This document shows, piece after piece, positions 18,001-26,425 of a stretch of DNA of 64,000 nt; the stretch's first letter is position 1, and every line of letters starts with the position of its first letter. Source of the stretch: Bacteroidota bacterium (GTDB lineage Bacteria; Bacteroidota; Bacteroidia; Sphingobacteriales; Sphingobacteriaceae); NCBI GenBank assembly GCA_026224775.1, contig JAMFRP010000013.1:186001-250000 (forward strand), in the 5' to 3' direction. The notes under the pieces are model-generated. The model ran no database searches. It saw nothing but the letters and a program-made list of their open reading frames with translations, and was not told the origin of the DNA. Position numbers and translations under genes: made by a program.

Positions 18001-19424
18001 CCACCCGCCTTCGTACAAGCCCATAGCCGCCCCTCATGATCTTTCATCATCGCCCTCACCTCATTCGCAGATCTGTTACCGGAATTTGCTGTTAAGGATG
18101 TCTGTTTAAACTTATCACCTAACGAAATTATTTTATTAACACCACCGTCTTTTCCGCTTACCCATATAACTCCCCTTTTGTCAATGTAAAAGTAATTGAC
18201 AACATTTGAGAACTTTTGTTCGGAGCTGTTAGGTTTATCAAACAGATATTCAATCTTGTCATCAACATCATTATAATACCCGAAACCACCCCCTTTCATG
18301 CTTACCCATACAGTTCCTCCCGGATCGGTTTCCACTTTAAACTGACGGCTTGTGCTGGAAAAATCACGCTGTTGCTCATAATACTTCCAGGTTTTTGTTT
18401 GCCGGTTATATCTAACAACACCATTTTCTTTAGGTTCAATCCATATATTACCACTCTTGTCTTCCGTTGCAGACAAGTAAGCGTTGTTAGCGCTCTCCGG
18501 TATCAGCTCTGTTTTTAGCAGGGCAGTATCGAAAAAATAAACACCTTTTCCTTCTGTAGATATGTACAGGATCCCATTTTGTGATTTGCAAATATCATTT
18601 AGGCGAGCATTTGTAACAGGGATTGTGATTATTGTACGGCTGGTATAATCAAACTTCAAAAGCCGTCCGTCCTGCGTGCCAAAATACAAACACCGTCCGG
18701 CCATCGTTTCACTGGAGAATCCGCATGTTGGAAAAAGCCGTTCAGTCGCCACATCGTTGGTAAATGATGGAACGTTTTCGCTACCACCCTTTTTAAGGCA
18801 GCTTATACCTTTATCGGTTCCCACCCATATCCGGTTACTGGGGTCAAATCCAATAAAGTTTACGAAGTCGCCCTTTAAGCTTTCAGAACCAACTTTGCTT
18901 GAACTGAAATATACTACGCCAGGATGACCGTGACTATCAGTATAAGCATAATACATGCCCTGATTTTTGGTAAGTAGCCAAACGCCGTTAACAGGATCGA
19001 CAATTACCCGATCTATTATTACATGGGTTGGAAATAATTTTTTATTTGTGCTATCAGCGATAGCACAAAAACGCTCCGTTTTTTTATCAAAGTGGCATAT
19101 CTGGTAATCAAATGTTTGAATCCATAAATAACCTTTCTGATCTTCTACAATATAACGGATCTTATTGGTTTTTAATGGTGAGCGGTCGCCTGGCCGACTT
19201 TTGTACACCACGAAATTGTGCCCGTCAAAACGATTGATGCCATCAAAGGTGCCAAACCACATAAACCCCTCGCGATCACGCATTATACATAAGACGCCGT
19301 TATGTGATAATCCGTCCTTTGTTGAGTAATGTACAACGTTGAATTTATGCTGTGCATGAGCTTGCCTGCAAAAAAGTGAAAGCAATAAAGAACCTGTTAG
19401 AATGGTCAATAGTCTTATGCTCAT
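15027..19424 (-). CDS. Hybrid two-component system regulator (HTCS)
   Basis: 1465 residues joining a whole signalling route in one protein. In order: signal peptide; periplasmic propeller repeats (about 30-770, many D-x-x-G-x-x-W-x-G-T units); a Y_Y_Y domain (about 800-900, YSYKLAGFDTDWHNV); one transmembrane helix; HisKA with phospho-acceptor His (FFTNVSHELRTPLTLI); HATPase (NLLSNAFKFSP, GTGIGLALAKG); a receiver (DVLMPRMDG, with the acceptor Asp, and MTKPF); and an AraC-type HTH (GFNSLAYFSTCFKEKY). HTCS proteins sense oligosaccharides in the periplasm and activate the adjacent SusCD operon. Here that is the pectate lyase-SusCD-GH28 block just downstream. Confidence 0.95.
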   Translation of the reverse strand: MSIRLLTILTGSLLLSLFCRQAHAQHKFNVVHYSTKDGLSHNGVLCIMRDREGFMWFGTFDGINRFDGHNFVVYKSRPGDRSPLKTNKIRYIVEDQKGYLWIQTFDYQICHFDKKTERFCAIADSTNKKLFPTHVIIDRVIVDPVNGVWLLTKNQGMYYAYTDSHGHPGVVYFSSSKVGSESLKGDFVNFIGFDPSNRIWVGTDKGISCLKKGGSENVPSFTNDVATERLFPTCGFSSETMAGRCLYFGTQDGRLLKFDYTSRTIITIPVTNARLNDICKSQNGILYISTEGKGVYFFDTALLKTELIPESANNAYLSATEDKSGNIWIEPKENGVVRYNRQTKTWKYYEQQRDFSSTSRQFKVETDPGGTVWVSMKGGGFGYYNDVDDKIEYLFDKPNSSEQKFSNVVNYFYIDKRGVIWVSGKDGGVNKIISLGDKFKQTSLTANSGNRSANEVRAMMKDHEGRLWACTKAGGLYVFDHTKRVNVFAGGGNQIGNVYDLLEDTRGNIWLATKGNGLFKATPKDKTKKSYILQNFRHNVNDINSLSNDDVYSVIEDHKHRIWIATLGGGLNLLTQSGNTVVFNNYNNTFHNYPYNWAKGVRYLCEDNSGNIWAATNSGLLIVNDDINGSFRFIFYQKKPGDLYSLSNNSVQHIYMDHKGRMWIGTFGGGLDLATIPNGDINKVRFKSYTVDNGLSNDVVLSLTGDQDGNLWIATAGGLSKFNPLSQSFQNYDSFDGLPDAQFSESTCFTANDGNIYFGCTTGYIAFKPQDITHRKLNANMALTHLQLYYKEVLPGDEHSPLKYAINETPTLTLNHDQNVISIDYAVLDYRAEKEAAYSYKLAGFDTDWHNVNDQQKATYTNIPPGTYTFYVKGVNAELFSNQPEKSLQIIVKPPYYLTIWAKISYVILAIIIGLIARNIIVTMIRLRNKVQIERKLTEIKLAFFTNVSHELRTPLTLIAGPLQELAEVEGLSEKNEQYFKVINRNVSRMMRFTNQLLDFRKVQSGKIQLKITESDVVALAHNVGDCFATIAAEKNILFDVCSNHPVIKAWFDEEKLEIILYNLLSNAFKFSPSGKPVHVDITASAIAVEVRIVDHGRGVPPEKLKEIFEIYHEDNYNKENHLKGTGIGLALAKGLALSHKGSLHAELNEYGGLTLILTLKPGYSHYNQEELMYAHATGIPNYVHPDANEFDSSFLDIKANHSTSVPLVLIVEDSPDLRSFLSMKLANNYRIQIAQDGLEGLAMARASFPDLIISDVLMPRMDGIQMLDELKNDSLTSHVPVILLTAKSSVESRIEGLKYGADIYMTKPFNNEVLIASIDNLLKSRKRLFEKIAGIAEKTGFTYEPENLITTSKDEEFLKDVIKLVEDKMTDPNFNIDEVAAGIGMGRTTFYKKLKSLTSLSPVEFVRELRIKRSKQLLDTGMYTISEAGYMAGFNSLAYFSTCFKEKYKLSPSAYLKKIKETTV

Positions 19425-19714
19425 TTTTTTTTCCTCATATTGATAAAACTGACTGACATCAGCTCATCCGTGCTCAGCGCCTGGACATAACTGACTTTGC
19501 AAAATAAAATGGTTTACAGTTAATAGCGATTAAACGTCGCAATGGTACTGCAATTTAGTAAAAAACCGCTTGTATAGCTATCCTGAAGTATCCCGATAAT
19601 TAAAAATCCGAAAAAATATATGCGTGAAATTTATTTAAACAAATTAATGTATGCCTGCCAGCGGCATACTATCTTAACAAGATAAACGGGGCTAAAAGAT
19701 TCTTTAATTCGCGT

Positions 19715-20755
19715 TTACAGTGAGGCACGTTTAATGTAGTAAAAAGGATTTTCAATATGCTCTTTTGAGTTAGTCATCACCATATTTGCAGCAGTACTAC
19801 CCATAAATTTAAAATCCGTAGAAATTGTAGCAATACCGTGAAGTAGAATTTTTTTAAGGCGGGTTTCGTTGTATGATATAACGCCCACATCCTTACCAAG
19901 CACAAGCTCCATAGCAGTAACCCGTTCAAGCAAAGTCACCAGGTCATCTTCCAACAAGTTGATAAACACTTCACCCTTACTAATCGGCGCGGAAGCTGCA
20001 TCATTTAAAACCTGATGATTAAATGCGTATTGACGGCAAAACAACTCGAAACCTTTAATTATTTGTACAGGATAATAGCTCTTATCGGGAAAAATAAGTT
20101 TAATGGTGTGGTAGTTGCTTAGTTGTTCCCTGGCCTGGTTAAGTGCATGATAGATGTCTTTTTCAAAGTTTTCATATACGGCAGCGTATTCTCCGTTTAG
20201 CCCGGATACTTTTTTGTCGATCAGGATCAGTTTATCCTTCGGGATAGTATTGAGCAGTTCAATAATGCTGTGTTCGTTTTCCTCCCCTTCAATAAAATGC
20301 GGAATAATCACATAATGCGAATAATCATCCCTGCGCTCAAGGAGCAGCCTTTTAAAGAGTTTAAAATCGTTATTGTAAACATAAAAATCAATGGCAGCAT
20401 CATTACCCAGCGCATCTGCAAAGGCATCGTAAATAATTTTTTTATGCGCGCTAAGCTTGTTAAACAACAGAAAAATTCTGAGCTTCTGTATAAAGTTGAT
20501 ATTAGTAATAAAATATCCCCTGCCGGGTACCGAACTAATCAAACCGAGTTTCTTAAGATGCCGGTAACCTTTTTCGGCCGTGTCGCGGGAAATATCCAAA
20601 TGGTAGCTCAATTCATTAATTGACGGCAGAAGATAATTTGCAGCTATCTTTCCGGCTTCAACTGCCTGCACGATGCTATTTACCAATTGCAGATATTTTG
20701 GCGTAGCGGCATATTCATCAATAGAAATAAAATCAAAAAATAATTCGGATTTCAT
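19715..20755 (-). CDS. GntR-type regulator with sugar-binding-like C-terminal domain (copy 2)
   Basis: 346 residues with the same plan as the protein at 3282-4313: a GntR winged helix (LPSINELSYHLDISRDTAEK, RHLKKLGLISSVPGRGYF), then a periplasmic-binding-like effector domain (VIIPHF, GEYAAVYENFEKD, DVGVISYNETR). Conservation between the two extends over the full length, including the C-terminal FYY-x-KRASL, so they are duplicates. It lies 115 bases downstream of the GH105 gene and ends block 2, just as copy 1 ends block 1. The likely effector is a pectin-derived sugar, which is inference. Confidence 0.85.
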   Translation of the reverse strand: MKSELFFDFISIDEYAATPKYLQLVNSIVQAVEAGKIAANYLLPSINELSYHLDISRDTAEKGYRHLKKLGLISSVPGRGYFITNINFIQKLRIFLLFNKLSAHKKIIYDAFADALGNDAAIDFYVYNNDFKLFKRLLLERRDDYSHYVIIPHFIEGEENEHSIIELLNTIPKDKLILIDKKVSGLNGEYAAVYENFEKDIYHALNQAREQLSNYHTIKLIFPDKSYYPVQIIKGFELFCRQYAFNHQVLNDAASAPISKGEVFINLLEDDLVTLLERVTAMELVLGKDVGVISYNETRLKKILLHGIATISTDFKFMGSTAANMVMTNSKEHIENPFYYIKRASL

Positions 20756-20870
20756 CGGGCTGAAGTAATTACCTGGCTAATTTATATTATAAAATCAAAT
20801 CATCGCTAATCTATTGTCAGCAATTAATATTTCACCGATGACTGTTCCTGAAACCGGTTAAGATTTAAGC

Positions 20871-22022
20871 CTATTTGGCCAACCTGTAAACTTCGCTTCC
20901 CGCCAGTAAAAAGCATCCTAATCCATAATCTTCAAAATCAGGAATTTTATCATAACCTAATGGCTGGCCATCCTTAGGCTCCTTTCCAGTCCCCTGCACA
21001 TATCCCAGCATTCCATCAGGATGCAGACAATCGTTTACCAAAGCATTCCAGGCCTTAGCAACTACGGGGTGGTATGTCTTTTCATCCAATATCTTATGAT
21101 TAATACCCCAGGCTATACCGTAGGTAAACAATGCGGTGCCCGTCAGTTCCTTACCTCCAAAATGCGTGGAGTCCATTAAACTCACATTCCAGAATCCATC
21201 CCTCCGTTGTAGCGGAATCAGTGCAGCAATCATTTCTTTATAGGTTTGCAAATATTCCGCTCTGTGGGGGCCATCCTCCGGCATGGTTTTCAATACTTTC
21301 ACCAAAGCGGCCAATACCCACCCGTTTCCCCTCGCCCAGTAACAGCTAGCCCCGTTCGGTTCTTTATATGGCGGAACAAAGTCCTTATCCCTCCACCACA
21401 AATGTTCCGTTTTGTTGTACAAGCCGTTACCACCATGTACATTTTTAGTGTAATTGTAAATATCGAACATTTTTTCATAGTAGCGGTTATCGTTAGTTAT
21501 GGCCCCCAACTTTGCGAAAACCGGCATTGCCATTTGCAACGCATCCACCCAATTCCAGTCGTCTTTTTTATCGCTGTTAACCATCAGATCAATACATTCC
21601 TTAATGCCATTCAGCCTTTCCGGTTTCTTATCAAGAACATAAAGGTCAAGATACGTTTGGCTGCAACACTGATTATCAGCGTTTCTGGTATTGGGCTTAT
21701 CGCGGGGTTGCCATTGGTGCTTTTCCGACCAATCAACCGCGTAATTATAGAATCCCTGTTTCGGATCTATCTTGTAAAGGCTCATTAGCCCTTCGTAATA
21801 AACGGCCCGCGTCCACAGATTACTGGTGCGCGTTATGCCCTTTACCGTTACACCCAGCCCCGGATCAGGCCATTTCTTCATAAAGTAATCGTTGGCCAAT
21901 TCCATTGCCTTCAAAATTTTGCGGTGTCCTGGTAGCTTTTGCTGCGCAAGCCCGGTAAGCGTTATACCCGAGACGCAGGCAACAGTTAGTATTAGTGCTG
22001 TTAAATATTTTAGCTTCATCAT
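20871..22022 (-). CDS. GH105 unsaturated rhamnogalacturonyl/glucuronyl hydrolase
   Basis: A family 105 (alpha/alpha)6 barrel enzyme that removes the 4,5-unsaturated uronate left by pectin lyases. Family marks are the RNADNQCCSQTYLDLY segment carrying the catalytic Asp region and the YWARGNGWVLAAL motif. Total length (383 residues with a signal peptide ending TGLAQ) is normal. It starts with two Met codons, and the first is taken. The start is 7 bases downstream of the GH106 stop, so they are cotranscribed. It probably works in the periplasm on products of the pectate lyase and GH106 enzymes. Confidence 0.9.
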   Translation of the reverse strand: MMKLKYLTALILTVACVSGITLTGLAQQKLPGHRKILKAMELANDYFMKKWPDPGLGVTVKGITRTSNLWTRAVYYEGLMSLYKIDPKQGFYNYAVDWSEKHQWQPRDKPNTRNADNQCCSQTYLDLYVLDKKPERLNGIKECIDLMVNSDKKDDWNWVDALQMAMPVFAKLGAITNDNRYYEKMFDIYNYTKNVHGGNGLYNKTEHLWWRDKDFVPPYKEPNGASCYWARGNGWVLAALVKVLKTMPEDGPHRAEYLQTYKEMIAALIPLQRRDGFWNVSLMDSTHFGGKELTGTALFTYGIAWGINHKILDEKTYHPVVAKAWNALVNDCLHPDGMLGYVQGTGKEPKDGQPLGYDKIPDFEDYGLGCFLLAGSEVYRLAK

Positions 22023-22029
22023 TGATCGA

Positions 22030-24870
22030 TCATGGGTTTAGTTTTAACAAAGGAACCAGTTCTACCAAACCTTCAATTCCTGAAGGTTTCGGATTCCATT
22101 TAGCAGCGGTGAATAATCCGTCCGGCCCACGGTTTTCAGGAAAATGCGCCGGAAAGTTTGTATTGTAAAATACCTTATAAGGGATATTTTCCCTATCCAT
22201 TTGGATGATTCTGTTAGCCATCAAATTAGCTACACGAACTTCAAGTTTGTTTTGCGCAAGTAAAGATGAAACGGGAATATTAACGGTATATACAGGCCCC
22301 AGTAATGTGGCCAGCTTTTTGCCATTCAGGAACACATCGGCGTTCTCGTGCACTTTTTGAAACCGGAGCTGCCATGCCGCCGCGGTACCTTTGGGTTTTG
22401 CAAAAACAATATTATAACTCGCCGTTCCCGAAAAGAACTTATATACATCCCCGCCAAACCCGGTCCATGATTTGAGGTCTTCCGTTTGAACCGGAGGTGG
22501 TAATACCGAACCGCCATCTATAAAATGTATTTTCCATTGTCCTGTAACAGGTACTGCTGCACCGCCAACCTTGTAATAGGTGTAAGCTGTACCAGCAATC
22601 GCAACTGGCGAAGCGCTCAAAAGGCAACTCTCGCCCTGATGCAATTGAAGATATACTTTTGTTCCTGCCTTAATTTTTCGGATAGCAGCAAGGCCTGCCT
22701 TTTGGTTCATCGGATCGTAAACTGCTACTGAAGCTGCACCTGTATTAATTGTTACCCAACCATCAAAGTCTTTATCACCATTATTGGCAATGAAATAAAG
22801 TGTTTTGGTTCCTATTTTCCGCCTTAAAAACGCTAATCCATTATCCGTTAACGCTTCCCGCCTGATTTTTCCTGCGGATAGTAACTGATCGATATCATCG
22901 CCAATCATCACAGTACCTTTGCCTACGCTGGCCACTTTTACACCATTACTTTTGTCAATAAAGTTCAAGGACGAAACGAGTTGCTTAAATTTTGCTTCAC
23001 GGTCCTGCAAATTACCTAAACCCGGAACTTCTGATGGAAGCTTCTTATAAACAAGCACATTGGCCCCGCTTTTTGCAAGTGCAATTAGCTTATCGAGCGT
23101 AGCAAGATCAATAACCTTGCAAGCAGGCAATACAATTGTTTTATAGTGGCGATCACCTTCTGTAACCAGATCATTGCCTGACAATTTTATTTGCTGTATC
23201 TGTTTGTCAGAAATGAAATCAAAGGTATAACCCTTTTCCAGCATTTTTGAAGAAGTTTCCTCAAAACCGGTGCCTTTGAAATCCGGTTTCATACCATCAT
23301 AATGCTTTAGCAGCGAACGGCCAGGTTCAGAAAAGCTGTCGTACAATGGATAATAGATTAAAACATCATTATCAGAAATCCCCTGTTGCAAGAATGATTG
23401 GCAACGAGCAATATAGTTGTTCAGCGTTGGGAAATCATGCCAGAAGGGATTGGTTGGCGAAAAATGGACTGCGGCATAAAATAACCAGCCGGGCCAGGCT
23501 GCGCCTTGCGGCGAGTAGGCAATTCCGTGGTAAAAAATGTGGTTTACACCGCCAATAAAATACTTATCAATTGCCTGTTTAACGTCGCCTAATGAGGAGA
23601 GGAAGTGATCATTTAACCATGTCGCCGATTCAGACGAAGCCAGCGACTTGCCCATTACATCGGCAGCCGAAGTCGCAAATTTAAATCGCAGGATCTCGGT
23701 TCCCTCTGTTTCCGGAATATCAACGGCCGCGTACAGATCGAGAATATTGGCAGGAGAACCATGCGACTGGTTTCGGATTAGTTTACGTTGCGCACGTCCC
23801 CAGGCATGCCAGGGGCGCGTAAAGTTATCCAGCAACAGTTCCGATATCGTTTCCCTGTAGTCGGTTATTACCCGTTTGTTGGTTTCTTCGTCACTTTTAC
23901 CCAACAGCGCGGGTAAAAAGTTTCGCAAGTCATAGCCTCGGCGTTTCTGAAACTCGTCAAAAAACTCCGGGGTAGTGTTGGCCTGCCCACGGGCATCGTC
24001 CACTTCATAGGAATCGTTGAAGTATGCACGGATACCGCTTACATCATAGCTTTTAAATGCCCCATCAAAGCGGTGCAAGTAATCCTCAATGGCCTTTTTT
24101 GAAAAATGATCAATAGCATATCCTTCCCCCTCCGGCGCTGCCCTTTCCACCATTTTGCCATGCCAACCCTGGAACATAGCATACAACTGCCAGTCACTTC
24201 CCGGAGGGGCTGTCCAGTGCAGCTTATCGTCTGCGCCAACTTTATCCGTTAGATTAATAGCATGGCCATTATTATCATAGGCCATCAGCACTTTCAGCGG
24301 GATTTTTTTTTCAAACCGAACCTGGTCTAATGCCATCAGCTGCAGATTTTTATTCGCGCTTACAGGCTCGATAAGTTGTGTAATAGGTACTTCCTGGCCG
24401 TCTGCCCTTACCAATGGCTGCTGAGTGAACACTACGGAGTCGGTCAGTTCAGTCCCACCCTTAATTTCAAAAGTTTTCCAGAACATTTCCTTGCTGGCAT
24501 CTTCACTGGTTACCCAGGGGCCGCCAAATGGCCACCCAGTGGCATTTGCCATGTCAATGCCCATATTAAGGCGTTTGGCTTCATTTAGCGTAAACTGAAA
24601 CATATTCATCCACTCCGGTGATAAATATGGGATAAACTCGTTTTCATGACCTTTTACGCCATAAATCGGTGTCACTTCCAAACCGCCGATACCGGCTTTT
24701 TGGTATTCACTCATATTCCAGGAAAGATCCTTCTTATTTACAGCGCTACCTTCCCACCACCAGCGTGCCCATGGTTTATTGAGTGTGGTTATTTTGGGCC
24801 AGGTTATCTGGGCAAACGACAGCTGATAACTCATGCAAAGTGCTAAAACAACGAATATTTTTGATGACAT
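22030..24870 (-). CDS. GH106 family alpha-L-rhamnosidase
   Basis: A family 106 alpha-L-rhamnosidase, releasing rhamnose from rhamnogalacturonan. Typical segments are KPWARWWWEGSAVNKKDL near the N-terminus, MANATGWPFGGPWV, FNDSYEVDDA and the C-terminal beta-sandwich (FLNGKKLATLLGPVYTVNIP). The ORF track starts at 24987, inside the PL22 gene. Met40 (base 24870) gives a proper signal peptide (MSSKIFVVLALCMSYQLSFA), removes the overlap and leaves a 22-base gap, so I use it: 946 residues, a normal size. It lies between PL22 and GH105 in one operon. Confidence 0.92.
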   Translation of the reverse strand: MSSKIFVVLALCMSYQLSFAQITWPKITTLNKPWARWWWEGSAVNKKDLSWNMSEYQKAGIGGLEVTPIYGVKGHENEFIPYLSPEWMNMFQFTLNEAKRLNMGIDMANATGWPFGGPWVTSEDASKEMFWKTFEIKGGTELTDSVVFTQQPLVRADGQEVPITQLIEPVSANKNLQLMALDQVRFEKKIPLKVLMAYDNNGHAINLTDKVGADDKLHWTAPPGSDWQLYAMFQGWHGKMVERAAPEGEGYAIDHFSKKAIEDYLHRFDGAFKSYDVSGIRAYFNDSYEVDDARGQANTTPEFFDEFQKRRGYDLRNFLPALLGKSDEETNKRVITDYRETISELLLDNFTRPWHAWGRAQRKLIRNQSHGSPANILDLYAAVDIPETEGTEILRFKFATSAADVMGKSLASSESATWLNDHFLSSLGDVKQAIDKYFIGGVNHIFYHGIAYSPQGAAWPGWLFYAAVHFSPTNPFWHDFPTLNNYIARCQSFLQQGISDNDVLIYYPLYDSFSEPGRSLLKHYDGMKPDFKGTGFEETSSKMLEKGYTFDFISDKQIQQIKLSGNDLVTEGDRHYKTIVLPACKVIDLATLDKLIALAKSGANVLVYKKLPSEVPGLGNLQDREAKFKQLVSSLNFIDKSNGVKVASVGKGTVMIGDDIDQLLSAGKIRREALTDNGLAFLRRKIGTKTLYFIANNGDKDFDGWVTINTGAASVAVYDPMNQKAGLAAIRKIKAGTKVYLQLHQGESCLLSASPVAIAGTAYTYYKVGGAAVPVTGQWKIHFIDGGSVLPPPVQTEDLKSWTGFGGDVYKFFSGTASYNIVFAKPKGTAAAWQLRFQKVHENADVFLNGKKLATLLGPVYTVNIPVSSLLAQNKLEVRVANLMANRIIQMDRENIPYKVFYNTNFPAHFPENRGPDGLFTAAKWNPKPSGIEGLVELVPLLKLNP

Positions 24871-24892
24871 AAATAGTATATTAACTGTAAAG

Positions 24893-26110
24893 TTAGTGTT
24901 TGGTAATTTCAACCGCATATATTTGCTCACTCCCTTCAAAGTTTGCACGAAAGATGATCCACTTCTCATCCGGCGAAAAATGAACATTAGGCTCCAGTTT
25001 ATAATGATGATTTTTCATATTGACCAACTTTTCGGATACAAAATGATCACCTTCCGGGTGGAACAGATAAATCCACATACCATCAGGGGCCTTAGCTACC
25101 TGCTTAGGATCCCCCCCATCGCCTGCAAATAAATTTTCAGCTTTGTTTACGTTGAAATGGATCGACCACTCATTGCGCTGCATTTGATATACCCGGTCTT
25201 CTTTCCCTGTCCGCATATTAATACCTGCCAAAAAGAAGGTTTGGCCTTTGGGTTTTTGCAGATCAAACCACTCATGGCGGCCACGTGGCGAAAAAAATTC
25301 ATGGCCGGCAATTTCATTCACCATGGTACGTTTATGCATCAGCTTTGCCTCTCCTGTTTGTATATTGATGTTCCATATGCGATCATTCTTTTCCCAGGGT
25401 CCTTCATGGCAAAATGATAGCAGATTTGGATCGGTAGGCGAAAAAAGAAGATGATTAGTCCATTCATTTTCCCGGTGTATTTCTTTCATTTCCCTTGTTT
25501 TGGTATTGATCACGTAAAGGATATGTTCTATGTGCGCATCATAAATACGGTTAAAATAATCATGTTTTTCGGGATATTGTGTATAGATCTCGCGTTCCTG
25601 GTCGCCGGTTGCCTTTACACATGCCAAATAAGTACCGTCGGCGTTTACCGTACCTACACGTCCGTTAAACCCTGCAGGGAAAGTGTAGATAAATCTTGTG
25701 CTATGGGTATCTGCATTTACGGCAAAAACACTATCGCCGCACTGGTAAAATGCTTCGCGCGTTTTGGCGCAAACCATCTCACCTGATACATGATGACGGT
25801 TGGTTAGCTGCGTACTCTTCATAGTGCTGAGATTCATCACAAAAAGCTGCGTTCCAGCATCGGTGCTCCCATAAAAAACCATCATATCACCTTCACCTTT
25901 TGACGGCAGAAAGCAGGGATTATTGAAGTAAAAACTGCTGTTAGTGCCTTCACGGCGCGACAAGCGTATCAGTTTATGGCCTGTATCTTTATCAATCCAC
26001 TCCAGCGGCATAAGTTTGCCTCCTGTTTCCATTACTTCCTGAGCTTTAACCTTACTACTTATACACCAGGGCAACAATGTAAGGGCTATTAAATAGAATT
26101 TCTTTCTCAT
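24893..26110 (-). CDS. PL22-type oligogalacturonate lyase, exported
   Basis: A seven-bladed propeller protein of the oligogalacturonate lyase family (PL22), which splits short, often unsaturated galacturonides by beta-elimination. Recognisable pieces are HLLFSPTDPNLLSFCHEGPW, GHEFFSPRGRHEWFDLQ and NVHFSPDEKWIIFRANFEG, with conserved His residues of the metal site. Many enterobacterial Ogl enzymes are cytoplasmic, but this one has a signal peptide (ISSKVKAQ), so it is probably periplasmic. It is the first gene of the PL22-GH106-GH105 operon and diverges from the GH29 fucosidase gene. Confidence 0.85.
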   Translation of the reverse strand: MRKKFYLIALTLLPWCISSKVKAQEVMETGGKLMPLEWIDKDTGHKLIRLSRREGTNSSFYFNNPCFLPSKGEGDMMVFYGSTDAGTQLFVMNLSTMKSTQLTNRHHVSGEMVCAKTREAFYQCGDSVFAVNADTHSTRFIYTFPAGFNGRVGTVNADGTYLACVKATGDQEREIYTQYPEKHDYFNRIYDAHIEHILYVINTKTREMKEIHRENEWTNHLLFSPTDPNLLSFCHEGPWEKNDRIWNINIQTGEAKLMHKRTMVNEIAGHEFFSPRGRHEWFDLQKPKGQTFFLAGINMRTGKEDRVYQMQRNEWSIHFNVNKAENLFAGDGGDPKQVAKAPDGMWIYLFHPEGDHFVSEKLVNMKNHHYKLEPNVHFSPDEKWIIFRANFEGSEQIYAVEITKH

Positions 26111-26275
26111 ATACAGTCGGTTTTTGTTTAATTGATTAGTTAAATTTCAATTACTATATCCGTCAAAATTGCAAACGGAACCATGAAGGTTATCCGTGCC
26201 TTTTAAAACCAGGCATAGCATAATGCATCGGAATTAGTGTTTAATTGGTATGCTGATAAAATTAAAACACAAAAC

Positions 26276-26356
26276 GTTTTCGCCTATCCTGCACTGTCCT
26301 GTACCCGGTATTATTGAAGTGGGACGGATACAGGACAGTGCAGGATAGGCGAAAAC
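26276..26356. repeat. Perfect 28-bp inverted repeat with 25-base spacer
   Basis: The arms 26276-26303 (contains CGCCTATCCTGCACTGTCCT) and 26329-26356 are exact reverse complements. The 25-base loop can pair a little further (CCG/CGG). It lies in the 315-bp gap between the divergent PL22 and GH29 genes, ending 70 bases before the GH29 start. No other copy was noticed in this window. It could be a strong hairpin, an operator, a collapsed transposon end pair or a REP-like element. Confidence 0.9.
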
Positions 26357-26368
26357 CGTTGTTGAGCG

Positions 26369-26376
26369 TATATTTG
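26369..26376 (+). promoter_or_regulatory. Candidate -7 element (TATATTTG) for the GH29 gene
   Basis: TATATTTG fits the Bacteroidota TAnnTTTG consensus and lies 50 bases before the start codon. No TTTG is present at the usual -33 spacing. That position is occupied by the right arm of the 28-bp inverted repeat, which hints that the promoter is controlled through the repeat. Confidence 0.35.
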
Positions 26377-26425
26377 ATGTATTAGCTTCCTGATAACTAA
26401 AATATAAACCATCTATATCCTGCCA

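Noticed and set aside
21246-21788. 180-residue plus-strand ORF opposite GH105.
   Set aside because: Antisense shadow of a clear enzyme gene.
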